IMG/VR virus record: IMGVR_UViG_3300034023_000908
Location: 1-22,300 of that record
Source: a virus
Direction: 5' to 3' (one strand)
DNA length: 22,300 nucleotides
The notes under the pieces were generated by a model. It was not told where the DNA came from. It searched no databases and was given only the letters and a program-made list of their open reading frames with translations. Below, piece by piece: positions 1 through 7,498 of this stretch (within the stretch, counting starts at the first letter, position 1; each line of letters begins with the position of its first letter). Both the position numbers and the translations under genes were made by a program.

Positions 1-68
1 CCATGCTGTGCGTCAATTTCTGAGCTGTCCACAGCTTGATTCCTTCGCCTACCGATGAACTCGTTGCG

Positions 69-986
69 CTATGTAAACCTCAACTGCGTAACTCCTGAGT
101 TGTTTTGAGTTGCTGATTGAAACTGCGAGATCTTTGATAGGGGTGCAAAATTGGCTGCTGCCGAGGTTAGATAGTTTTGAGAATCGATCGTTAAAACACC
201 TTTGCCGGTAGCGCGATCGACCGACAATACCGGGCGATCCTTCCAGTTCGTTGCGGCGCTTGCCGCCGTCGAAGTGCTGCTAACACCAGCATTCCAACTC
301 ATGAGCTGAGTGAATGTGGCGCTTGACGATCCGGTTGACACCGCGTTGCTCGAAACGTAAAAAAGCCAGTCGCTCCCGGTGTAATGAACCAAGGCGCGAT
401 CGCGACCCGAAAACACCTTTTCACCGACTGAGGTAGGAGCGGTGGAAAAGTCACCAAACAGCTCGATAATATCGCCCGCCGTCGGGGTAGCGGGCAGTGT
501 GAGAGTTAACCCAGCGCTGACTCGATACTTACCGCCCGCAACTAATTCGATATCGCTCGTAACACTTTGCCATCCCCCCGCCTCACCACCAACGACAGAC
601 CAGGTGGAGGAAACGCGATCAAAAACGATAAGTCGATCGTTATTCGGTGTCAGCTCGTCATCGTCGATCGTGACACCACCGGTCGGGACGATCGTTGATG
701 AAACCGTATTGGTAGACGGGCTGACCAAACGGATCAGACCATTGCCCTCGCTGATCGTCGGTAACGTGATCGTGAGATCGTCACCGATAACGAGATACTG
801 CCGGAAATTGGCGGCGGTGAAATCAGCCTCGTTAGCAATGAGGGTCGTCCGTAGCGTGGCCTCGTTTGCATCGACTTGAGCGGTTGATTGCAGCGCTTCG
901 ATCGCGGTTCGTAGGGCGGTGTTACTGTCAGCAATTTCGGTCAACGCTGAAGTGGCATCGGTTAACAGATCGTTGAAAGTGGTCAT
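69..986 (-). CDS. Tail fibre-like protein (unknown family)
   Basis: A 305-residue protein follows the collar-fibre gene after a 4-nt gap (TAAAACGATG junction), so it is the last complete gene of the tail operon. Residues about 1-60 are Ala/Thr/Glu-rich and probably helical or coiled coil. The rest is Ser/Thr/Gly-rich with alternating hydrophobic stretches, as in beta-structured trimeric fibres. No enzymatic motif is visible. Position after the I and H-like genes is where P2-like phages carry receptor-binding fibres, so a host-recognition role is inferred from context and composition rather than a recognised domain. After the TAG stop the same frame stays open to the window edge. Confidence 0.6.
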   Translation of the reverse strand: MTTFNDLLTDATSALTEIADSNTALRTAIEALQSTAQVDANEATLRTTLIANEADFTAANFRQYLVIGDDLTITLPTISEGNGLIRLVSPSTNTVSSTIVPTGGVTIDDDELTPNNDRLIVFDRVSSTWSVVGGEAGGWQSVTSDIELVAGGKYRVSAGLTLTLPATPTAGDIIELFGDFSTAPTSVGEKVFSGRDRALVHYTGSDWLFYVSSNAVSTGSSSATFTQLMSWNAGVSSTSTAASAATNWKDRPVLSVDRATGKGVLTIDSQNYLTSAAANFAPLSKISQFQSATQNNSGVTQLRFT

Positions 987-990
987 CGTT

Positions 991-1959
991 TTAGGAGTAT
1001 TGGATTTTAGTTTCGAGGCTAGTCAATCGACCGCTCTGCTTTATCTGCTCGATCAATGAGGCCGTCAGCGAAGATTCGACCGTATTGATCGACACCGTTG
1101 AATCGGTGGATAGCGTGACGGTTACGGAGTCCGGTGGTAGGCCGACTAGGTGCTGATTGAAGCTGAGATATTGACCACGGCTCAAAGCTGACAGATTGGT
1201 TAGGGCTAGCAGATCGGGGGAGCTAACGATCGAAAATAAAACGCCGGTCGTGGTGATCGCACCAATCTCTCGGATCGCCGCCGATCGCTGAAACGAAACA
1301 TTGACCGGCGCGTCCACGGCGATCGTTCCTGCATTAAGCCGCGTGACCTTCGCGACCCGTTGATCGTAGGTATAATCAACGCCCTCGGTGTAGATGGTGG
1401 AGCTACCCTGAGAAGACACGACAACCCCGATCCCGGTCGGGATTGCGGTCGGGAGCTGAATCCGATTGGCATTAAATGAAGCGGCGACGATCGGCTGCTC
1501 AACACCATAATCCGAGCGCACGATCCGCACCGTCTCGCCTGGGGTGATCGCTCCGGTCGGTTTTCGGGCGATCTCGCACCGGATCGGATCGACGGTGTAA
1601 TCAGCTCCGGTGTACGTCGTCAAACCATCGGCACTGGTGATGATCACGGACGAGATCTTGCTTTCCATATTTGATGGGTACAAATACAGAACGTCACCGT
1701 CAAATTGATACGGCTCTTCTTGCGCGGGGGTGACGATCGCCGTGATCCGCTTGATTCCATCGCCAATGATTTCGTACGACGATATGGGGATACGCAGGAA
1801 TTCGCCTAGAAGTTCGGTCGCCAAAGGGGTCGGAGTCCATCCGCCTGAACCGATCGCGATGTGCGACAGCTCGACATGCAAACCCGCGATCGCCGCGCCA
1901 TTCGCTTCATTAATTCCGGCTAGGGTCGGGAGTCCAACGACACTGTTCGTAGTGGTCAT
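991..1959 (-). CDS. Phage tail-collar fibre protein (P2 gpH-like N-terminus)
   Basis: A 322-residue protein. The N-terminal ~45 residues (LPTLAGINEANGA, then ELSHIAIGSGGWTP) match the tail-collar fibre domain (DUF3751-type) at the N-terminus of many P2-like fibres, which attaches the fibre to the baseplate. The remainder is beta-rich with repeated Val/Thr segments and ends in a short helical tail. It starts with an ATGA overlap on the tail protein I gene (1956-1959), showing translational coupling. It is shorter than full P2 gpH, so the receptor-binding part may be in the following gene. The domain assignment is by pattern recognition. Confidence 0.8.
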   Translation of the reverse strand: MTTTNSVVGLPTLAGINEANGAAIAGLHVELSHIAIGSGGWTPTPLATELLGEFLRIPISSYEIIGDGIKRITAIVTPAQEEPYQFDGDVLYLYPSNMESKISSVIITSADGLTTYTGADYTVDPIRCEIARKPTGAITPGETVRIVRSDYGVEQPIVAASFNANRIQLPTAIPTGIGVVVSSQGSSTIYTEGVDYTYDQRVAKVTRLNAGTIAVDAPVNVSFQRSAAIREIGAITTTGVLFSIVSSPDLLALTNLSALSRGQYLSFNQHLVGLPPDSVTVTLSTDSTVSINTVESSLTASLIEQIKQSGRLTSLETKIQYS

Positions 1960-2717
1960 AATGAGAAACTTTCAAACCAAGTGGCAAGGTAAATCATCGG
2001 TGTCGCGGCGCTCGCAACGGGGGAGGGTATATCAAATTCGATCACGGTGAAGCTATCCGCCACCGACACGATCGCGAGATCTAAACGTGGTAGATCGATC
2101 GGGGCAACATCGATCAAAACCTCGTCATATTGATCCGCGTTAATCCAAAGCCCGAGTCCGAGAATTTCGCTGAGGCGATCGGGGTCAACCCAGCCGTCAT
2201 CGTCGGGCGGGACGACTTCACCGTCGTAAAATCCGGTGGTCAGCAAGATCCGGCGCGACACCGCTTTAACGGCATTTACCAACACCTCGATCTGAACAAA
2301 GTCAGCCGGGTCGGTTGGATCAAAACCGGACGCATAATTCAGGTTTGACCAGGCGATCGCCGTCGCTGTATAAGGTTCACCCTTTGGTACGATTTGCCAC
2401 CACTCCACCAACTCAACCCCAACACCGATCAAGCCGAGCGTGAAATTGATCGCCCACGGTGTACCCTTCAGCCGGACGATCGGTAGCGCATTTTTGATGA
2501 TTTCGCGGATACCCGTCTCGCCCAACTGATTCCAGGCGGCATATTCTTCAAGCGAAAATAATTTCAGTAGGTGGGGCAACATTGAGGCATCAACGGCGTC
2601 AATATCCCACCAGTTCATCATCGAGCGATCGGTGAAAAACTCAATGCGTCGGGCAATCTCACAAGCAATCTCGCTTGAATGTAAGGCGCGTGGTGTAAAG
2701 AGTGTTGGGATTGTCAT
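1956..2717 (-). CDS. Phage tail protein I (P2 gpI family)
   Basis: A 253-residue baseplate protein. The start is set at the ATG forming an ATGA overlap with the J gene (2714-2717). A longer in-frame reading from 2768 would overlap J by 55 nt and adds an unlikely His/Asp/Arg stretch. The N-terminal half has the P2 gpI pattern: a helical segment, then WWDIDAVDASMLPHL and a later region of the form IVRLKGTPWAINF. Family members join gpJ in the baseplate wedge and link it to the fibres. The C-terminal third is acidic and beta-rich. Context between J and the collar fibre is canonical. Confidence 0.85.
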   Translation of the reverse strand: MTIPTLFTPRALHSSEIACEIARRIEFFTDRSMMNWWDIDAVDASMLPHLLKLFSLEEYAAWNQLGETGIREIIKNALPIVRLKGTPWAINFTLGLIGVGVELVEWWQIVPKGEPYTATAIAWSNLNYASGFDPTDPADFVQIEVLVNAVKAVSRRILLTTGFYDGEVVPPDDDGWVDPDRLSEILGLGLWINADQYDEVLIDVAPIDLPRLDLAIVSVADSFTVIEFDIPSPVASAATPMIYLATWFESFSL

Positions 2718-3895
2718 GGCAGAGAATCCCCGCCGATCGTGATCGTGATCGCCCCGACCTGGAGCCATTGCGATCGCGTTAGCACGATTGAATCGTCAGG
2801 GTTTCCATTGGCGAGTAAGACAGCATCCACCGCCAAAACACCGTCCACCGCGATCGCCACCGCCTCGATCTGGCTAACGTGAGTTGAAGCACCGAGTAAT
2901 CCAGTTCGGATCGCCAGTTCAGCCAGGATCGCATCAGTGACCGCCGATCGCACCGCGTCAGTTTGAAACGCCGGTTTTAGATAGATTGTGATCGTGGCGT
3001 CCAGAACGATCGGGGTTGGGGCGAGAAGCCAAACGTAGTCGCCAATGATCCGGCCTTTCTCGCTGGCACGGATCTCGGTTTGCAGCGATTCGAGTAGCGC
3101 GTTGGTTGGTAAACCTGATTCGGTCAGGACAAAAATTTCGGCATGACCGTCAAGCGCGTCACGATTTTCAGCCAATCTCTCGATCGGTCCGAAGACAGCG
3201 ACATCGATGATCGCCGGACTCCGGGCTTTGACGATCGCGGCATAACCTTCAGCACTACCCGGCGCAGCAGCTTCGATCGCCGCCGGGATTCGTTCACGCA
3301 ACGACTCATCATCTTCACGATCCGCCCCACCGGACGCGGCGGCGGCATTCGTCACCTTGACGAACGGGATTAACGAAACCAGGTACTCGATCGTATTTGC
3401 TTCAACATTCCCGATCGTCCCATCAACAACCGCTTTCGCCGATAGCGTGATCGTGGCATCAACATCACCCGCCGGTAACGATCCGGCTTCGGTCAGCTCA
3501 AAAAATTGATTGTCAGCCGAGAGGCAACGTAAACCAATAGGAAATGACAACGCCAAGGGTAGCGGCGCTGTCACGGAGAGACTAAGAGAAGTTAGCGAAA
3601 ATGCCGCTGGTAACCGTTCAACCCCAAACGGATGAGCTATTAAATCCAGGTTTGCCCCGGTCGCATAACTCAACATCGTTTGCCGCGCCCCTTCAATCGT
3701 CGCGTGTTGCGACAATGTGTAGGCGAACGCGATCAAGTCCAATAGAACCGAATCGGGGTCACCGTCCGACACGTGGCGTTGCAACGCTGAAGAAAAAGCG
3801 AGACGAAGGAGTGAGGCGTTTTCTTCAGCATTGGGCGTCTGGACGATCGCACCCGACAGGCTTGGAGTTGAGATTGTAGGAGCTGTCAGCGTCAT
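2714..3895 (-). CDS. Baseplate J-like protein (P2 gpJ family)
   Basis: A 393-residue baseplate wedge protein. The N-terminal region contains DSVLLDLIAFAYTLSQHATIEGARQTML, typical of Baseplate_J proteins. A central portion contains ASGGADREDDESLRERIP and GSAEGYAAIVKA, the most conserved part of the family, followed by a beta-rich C-terminus. Length fits the family. An AGAGG ribosome site lies about 13 nt before the ATG. A 45-nt gap separates it from gp25 upstream, and it is coupled to gene I by an ATGA overlap. In the virion it forms the periphery of the baseplate with gpW and gpI. Confidence 0.9.
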   Translation of the reverse strand: MTLTAPTISTPSLSGAIVQTPNAEENASLLRLAFSSALQRHVSDGDPDSVLLDLIAFAYTLSQHATIEGARQTMLSYATGANLDLIAHPFGVERLPAAFSLTSLSLSVTAPLPLALSFPIGLRCLSADNQFFELTEAGSLPAGDVDATITLSAKAVVDGTIGNVEANTIEYLVSLIPFVKVTNAAAASGGADREDDESLRERIPAAIEAAAPGSAEGYAAIVKARSPAIIDVAVFGPIERLAENRDALDGHAEIFVLTESGLPTNALLESLQTEIRASEKGRIIGDYVWLLAPTPIVLDATITIYLKPAFQTDAVRSAVTDAILAELAIRTGLLGASTHVSQIEAVAIAVDGVLAVDAVLLANGNPDDSIVLTRSQWLQVGAITITIGGDSLP

Positions 3896-3940
3896 AGGAT
3901 TATTTTACCTCTAATACCCCGCATTACTAGGGTACTGTCG

Positions 3941-4357
3941 CTAAATCAAAACGTTAGATTGCGTTGGGATAAAGTTTCCGCCGATCGGTCGCCATTCGAT
4001 CATCAATTCGATCAAGCCTTGAGCTGCGAAATTGATCACGGTAGCGGACATGATTTCGACGCGCGGCTCCCATTGGCGTAACGCTTCAACCGACTCGCGT
4101 TCAACGGCTAACCGCACTTCCACGGTACGAGGTTGATCGATTAATTCCGGTAGTCGAGATCCGAACGTGAGGCGTTGCGGGACATCCCCCGGTCGCGTTC
4201 TCAGAATTACGCCGAAGCTTTGTCGAATCACGGCAGCGTTGATAATTTCCGAACGCTTACCGCTCAAATCCAAGGATCGATACTGTGGCAAGCGTTCGGG
4301 CAGTGCCGATCGATGGGATTCAACTCGATTATTCCACCAGGCTAAAACGCTATCCAT
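3941..4357 (-). CDS. Baseplate wedge protein W (gpW/gp25 family)
   Basis: A 138-residue protein with the gp25-like core: ..IINAAVIRQSFGVILRTRPGDVPQRLTFGSRLPELI.., then a C-terminal strand-rich part with IELMIEWRPIGG. Members are about 110-150 residues and connect the baseplate hub to the sheath-proximal wedge. It is the first gene after the opposite-strand cassette. Its normal upstream neighbour V is therefore 2.4 kb away, so it must have its own promoter or be read through antisense to the cassette. No strong Shine-Dalgarno sequence is visible. Confidence 0.88.
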   Translation of the reverse strand: MDSVLAWWNNRVESHRSALPERLPQYRSLDLSGKRSEIINAAVIRQSFGVILRTRPGDVPQRLTFGSRLPELIDQPRTVEVRLAVERESVEALRQWEPRVEIMSATVINFAAQGLIELMIEWRPIGGNFIPTQSNVLI

Positions 4358-4430
4358 CTATACATACCAAAGGGTTCAGCTCTATTTTTAACAATTTTAC
4401 CCCGAAAATGCCTACAAACAGATTTCGATA

Positions 4431-4439
4431 TGATATAAT
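4431..4439 (+). promoter_or_regulatory. Extended -10 promoter for the cassette 4484-6745
   Basis: TGATATAAT contains a perfect TATAAT at 4434-4439 preceded by TGn, the extended -10 signature. The best -35 at 17-bp spacing is weak (CCTACA, 4411-4416), as is usual for extended -10 promoters. It lies about 45 nt before the first cassette gene in an A/T-rich intergenic stretch, on the strand opposite the tail operon. Confidence 0.65.
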
Positions 4440-4483
4440 AAGATTACAAGCAAAAGAAATAGTCAATAAAGACTGAGAGGAAA

Positions 4484-4951
4484 ATGCTACAAACACAAAC
4501 ATTAATGTGCCGGTTACCGGCTCACCCGGTAAGCGATCGGGTCACTCCAATCGAGTCCTTTGAAATTGCGATCGCGCTAGATCAAGGGACGCCGATCATG
4601 CAAGATATCATTGCAGCGTGTCAGGTGGAGGACATGATTTTCCTCATAACCCGCTTAGTCGGAAAGTTTAAATTTGCGTGGCCGATCGCGGAGTCAGTAT
4701 TATTTGAACGACGGTTACCGATAGCGAAGGAATACAAAGTAGAACGCCGGTCAATCACTCAAGTTAAAGAGTATAAGGTTTGGGACGATCTTAACGAGTG
4801 TTTTGTTTGGGAAGAACTCAGCAATACGACCTGGATTTTCAAGACGATCAAAGGCTACACCGATTACGAGATTTACAACGCATTCAAGGCTCTGACGGGC
4901 TTCTGTGACTTGCGAGCGGGGGTTGGATATCCTGACGACGATGAGTTTTAG
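4484..4951 (+). CDS. Hypothetical protein, first cassette gene
   Basis: A 155-residue protein that I do not recognise. Its start is well supported by GAGAGG 5 nt upstream of the ATG and by the promoter at 4431. It has a mixed hydrophobic/charged N-terminal half, a central stretch rich in Glu/Lys/Tyr/Trp (KEYKVERRSITQVKEYKVWDD), and an acidic tail DDDEF. There is no signal peptide or membrane segment. It is the leading gene of a short operon with the RDF-like and ASCH proteins, and a cytoplasmic regulatory or early role is only inferred from that position. Confidence 0.7.
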   Translation: MLQTQTLMCRLPAHPVSDRVTPIESFEIAIALDQGTPIMQDIIAACQVEDMIFLITRLVGKFKFAWPIAESVLFERRLPIAKEYKVERRSITQVKEYKVWDDLNECFVWEELSNTTWIFKTIKGYTDYEIYNAFKALTGFCDLRAGVGYPDDDEF

Positions 4952-4986
4952 GGTGAGCGAGCGGATCTATTTATTGAGAAAGAAAA

Positions 4987-5274
4987 ATGTACGACGATGA
5001 TAGCAACGGTTTCACAAACGGACGTAAGCCCCGCGCTTCGGTATCAATTCAGCGCCGTTTCGATCTAGGAAATTATGAGCATTACCAGATTTCGGTTAGT
5101 GCTTCTGAGGATCTAGAACCGGGCGAAACGATGGACGAAAAGATCACCCAATTAATTGCAGAGTGTTCCGTCGGGATTTATAGCGGTGCGGCGGAAGAAG
5201 TCGAAGAAAATAACCATCCAAACAAGATCGCACAACGGTTTGTCGCATTCAAAAAACTCGACGACTTTGATTGA
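4987..5274 (+). CDS. Small acidic hypothetical phage protein
   Basis: A 95-residue acidic soluble protein. Residues about 18-65 (SVSIQRRFDLGNYEHYQISV.., GETMDEKITQL) resemble a small phage protein type with an R-x-F/I-x-LGNYE core that I recall from phage early gene clusters, without a known function. It starts 35 nt after the previous gene, with GAGAAAG as ribosome site. The C-terminus is Glu/Asn-rich. It could be a partner of the RDF-like protein encoded next, but no motif shows this. Confidence 0.68.
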   Translation: MYDDDSNGFTNGRKPRASVSIQRRFDLGNYEHYQISVSASEDLEPGETMDEKITQLIAECSVGIYSGAAEEVEENNHPNKIAQRFVAFKKLDDFD

Positions 5275-5321
5275 TCATCAAACTGTCGAACCCGTTCGTT
5301 AATTAATCGAGAGAAATAAAG

Positions 5322-6098
5322 ATGGCTATCAAAGGTTTGACCGATTTACGGAATGGGGGAGTGCTACCCACGATTGGGACGGTACGCAAGGGAGCAGCTA
5401 AGGCCGGTAACAAACCCGGCGCGGATCTAGATTCGTTCCGAGTTACCTCGAAATATGCTGAGGTACTAAAAGAGTTTGAGGCTGAATACAGCAAGATCGG
5501 CGGCTTGTTCCCCGTCGGGATCGGGATCATTTTGGTTCACGACTCGATCGAGGCTAATTTCCCTACCAGCATGGAAGCCTGGGACGCGAAGGGATTGTTA
5601 CGCCGTTGTGATGGCGAAACCCAGTTCCTGCATTTGGCAGGTAACAAGATGAGCCAAACGCGGCTACCGTGTCTCGGTTGCGACGGTGGTAAAGACAGTT
5701 GCAAACCCACGGGGCGGCTCCGTTTCGTCGTCCCACGAATCCGATCACGGGTCGGATCGTTCGAGCTTGAGACGCATTCTAAGTGGGACTTGATCAGCAT
5801 CTCGCAATGTCTACAGGTGATGCGTGAGATCTTAGGATCTCTGACCGGCGTTCCGATGGTGCTATCCCGTGAGCAGCGAGATATCACCGCACCGATGGGC
5901 GAAAATCGCGGGCGAGTTACCAAATCGTTGATCAATCTGCGTCCCCATATCTCAGTGGGTGAGTCCATAGCGCGGACGATCGAAGCCCGCATGATGACCC
6001 GGATCGCTGAAATCGCGGGGGCGTCCGACACGCTCATGCTGGAAGCTTCAGCGGAACCCGAATCCGCTCTACCAGGTGAGATCGTCACCGTCGGTTAA
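5322..6098 (+). CDS. Recombination directionality factor-like protein (Gp3-like)
   Basis: A 258-residue protein. The layout matches the phiC31/phiBT1 Gp3-like directionality-factor family: IGTVRKG near residue 18, DLDSFRVTS (35-43), EAWDAKGLLRRCDGET (85-100), a cysteine cluster C117-x2-C120-x6-C127, then CKPTGRLRFVVP and a vGSFELETHSKWD segment (about 145-157). C96, C117, C120 and C127 could bind zinc. In actinophages such proteins bind a large serine integrase and switch it to excision, but many distant homologues occur in phage recombination loci without proven function. No integrase is encoded in this window. Its place in a compact early-type operon on the strand opposite the structural genes fits a role in induction. 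Confidence 0.6.
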   Translation: MAIKGLTDLRNGGVLPTIGTVRKGAAKAGNKPGADLDSFRVTSKYAEVLKEFEAEYSKIGGLFPVGIGIILVHDSIEANFPTSMEAWDAKGLLRRCDGETQFLHLAGNKMSQTRLPCLGCDGGKDSCKPTGRLRFVVPRIRSRVGSFELETHSKWDLISISQCLQVMREILGSLTGVPMVLSREQRDITAPMGENRGRVTKSLINLRPHISVGESIARTIEARMMTRIAEIAGASDTLMLEASAEPESALPGEIVTVG

Positions 6099-6148
6099 CA
6101 ACTGAAGCGCTCAGAGTCTCGATCGTGGCTCTAGGCGCTTCTTCTTTT

Positions 6149-6154
6149 AGGAGG
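6149..6154 (+). promoter_or_regulatory. Perfect Shine-Dalgarno deciding the ASCH gene start
   Basis: AGGAGG six nucleotides before the ATG at 6161. It decides for this ATG over the upstream in-frame GTG at 6125, which has no ribosome site and would add 12 residues outside the conserved domain. Confidence 0.8.
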
Positions 6155-6160
6155 CACGAC

Positions 6161-6745
6161 ATGCGAGCTTTTACTGTCCACCGGCCTTGGGCTTGGGCGA
6201 TCGCTTACGCGGGGAAGGATGTCGAGAATCGAGATTGGGATCATCGCCTGCCACCAGGGACGCCGATCGTGATCCACGCCGGAAAAAAGTGGGATGCCGA
6301 CGGCGCAGCCTGGATAGCGGAGAAATTTAACACCGTAGTTCCACCCGAACCGGATCAACCGAGTGGAGTTATCGCGACCGCTACGATCGGGAAATGTCTA
6401 CCCTTGAGCCAAACCTTTTCACCGTGGGCGACGGGTGAACTTTGCTGGCCTCTAGCGGAGGTGCGAGCGCTGGCAAAGCCGATCCCGTTTCGTGGGCAGC
6501 AAAAGATTTTTAACATCCCTGATAGCGTCGTCACTCCTGACACCCTGCGCTCCTTAGTCATCCCCAAAATCGAACCCGGTGATCACGTCCAGTTCGATGA
6601 TGCTGGCTACGGCGGTGGTATTCGTACCGGGGTGGTGATCGGGAAAGGTAACCAATTTTTATCGATGTCGCAATACTGGATCGTCGATCCGGACGATGGT
6701 GGTAACCCGCGATTTCTATTGCCCATTCAGTTGACCCAAATTTAG
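6161..6745 (+). CDS. ASCH-domain (PUA-like) protein
   Basis: A 194-residue protein. It begins MRAFTVHRPWAWAIAYAGKDVENRDW, the classical ASCH opening (xxxxxPWAxxIxxGxKxxExR), followed by IVIHAGKKW and GVIATATIGKCLP. ASCH domains are PUA-like folds that bind RNA or modified nucleotides, and some cleave RNA or deaminate modified cytidine. The C-terminal 60 residues form a second strand-rich part (GDHVQFDDAGYGGGIRTGVVIG) that looks like a small beta-barrel. It is the last gene of the cassette, and its stop overlaps the convergent stop of gene V. A role in host takeover or anti-defence is possible but not shown. Confidence 0.72.
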   Translation: MRAFTVHRPWAWAIAYAGKDVENRDWDHRLPPGTPIVIHAGKKWDADGAAWIAEKFNTVVPPEPDQPSGVIATATIGKCLPLSQTFSPWATGELCWPLAEVRALAKPIPFRGQQKIFNIPDSVVTPDTLRSLVIPKIEPGDHVQFDDAGYGGGIRTGVVIGKGNQFLSMSQYWIVDPDDGGNPRFLLPIQLTQI

Positions 6746-7494
6746 AAGATCGTCGGATACGTCCCCGGCGTGTTCGCTTGATCGGTATACGGATGCAAAT
6801 GCGTCACGGTGCAAACGGGTTGATTGTTGAGCGTGAACTTGCCGACATTATCCCAATGCACCCAAGAATCACCCGCGCTAAACGTATATTTTTTAAGCAG
6901 TTCAACCCCGGTGTCATCACCGAGAATGAAACTCTGACCGATCGCGTTTTGAAAGACGATCGCACCGAGCTTGGTGAGGGTTAAACTAGCGCCCGACTTG
7001 GTTCGGATTTGGACGACTTCCGCCTCGATTTCGTATAGCAGATCCGCCGTATGTGTTTGATTGACGTTGGCATGAGTTACGCGATCGCCTGGTGTCGTTT
7101 CAAAGAATCGAGGCGCGTTTGCATCGTAATAATGCTCTGCCCCGTCATCATGCTTCCACCCTTGTAGATCTGGGTTTGAGTATGGTGCGGGGCGTTCGTC
7201 GTTGTAATACCCGCCAACCCAGATCCCCTTATTTGAATTTTGATTGAGGATCAAGACCCCGGCGTCGCCAATCTGGGGTAGACCATAATTGCGGTATCCC
7301 TTTTGACTTGCGAGGGGAACCGCGACCCGTACCCAAGGGCTTTCGATCGGGTTGCCCGTATCCGCATTCTTTCGACCGGGAATCGAACACCGCACCCACA
7401 TTTTTTCGGCGTCGAGTTTGGTGATCGTAGCTTGCTGATAGATTCGCGGGGTAGCGTCGTCAGTCTTACTCGCCATTTGCGTTGCGATCGGCAT
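6742..7494 (-). CDS. Baseplate assembly protein V (P2 gpV-like spike)
   Basis: A 250-residue protein with an N-terminal OB-fold-like part (ATITKLDAEKMWVRCSIPGRK, WVRVAVPLAS) followed by LPQIGDAGVLILNQNSNKGIWVGGYYN, which is diagnostic of gpV/VgrG-like spikes. The C-terminal part is beta-rich, ends with an HLHPYTD stretch and probably forms the trimeric needle. In the particle it sits under the hub protein D and pierces the host envelope. It follows D after a 4-nt gap. Its TAA stop overlaps the convergent TAG of the ASCH gene at 6742-6745, which marks the right edge of the inserted cassette. Confidence 0.85.
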   Translation of the reverse strand: MPIATQMASKTDDATPRIYQQATITKLDAEKMWVRCSIPGRKNADTGNPIESPWVRVAVPLASQKGYRNYGLPQIGDAGVLILNQNSNKGIWVGGYYNDERPAPYSNPDLQGWKHDDGAEHYYDANAPRFFETTPGDRVTHANVNQTHTADLLYEIEAEVVQIRTKSGASLTLTKLGAIVFQNAIGQSFILGDDTGVELLKKYTFSAGDSWVHWDNVGKFTLNNQPVCTVTHLHPYTDQANTPGTYPTIF

Positions 7495-7498
7495 TGTT

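Noticed and set aside
1-32. A minus-strand frame continues past the tail-fibre stop; a GTG at 32 could start another gene.
   Set aside because: Only ten codons are visible before the window edge, so neither a new gene nor stop read-through can be supported.
442-879. Long plus-strand ORF opposite the tail-fibre gene.
   Set aside because: Antisense shadow of a coding gene, with Ser/Pro/Val-rich composition and no ribosome site.
5537-6088. 183-codon minus-strand ORF opposite the RDF-like gene.
   Set aside because: Mirror frame of a well-supported gene with conserved motifs; Arg/Ser-rich with no ribosome site or neighbours on its strand.
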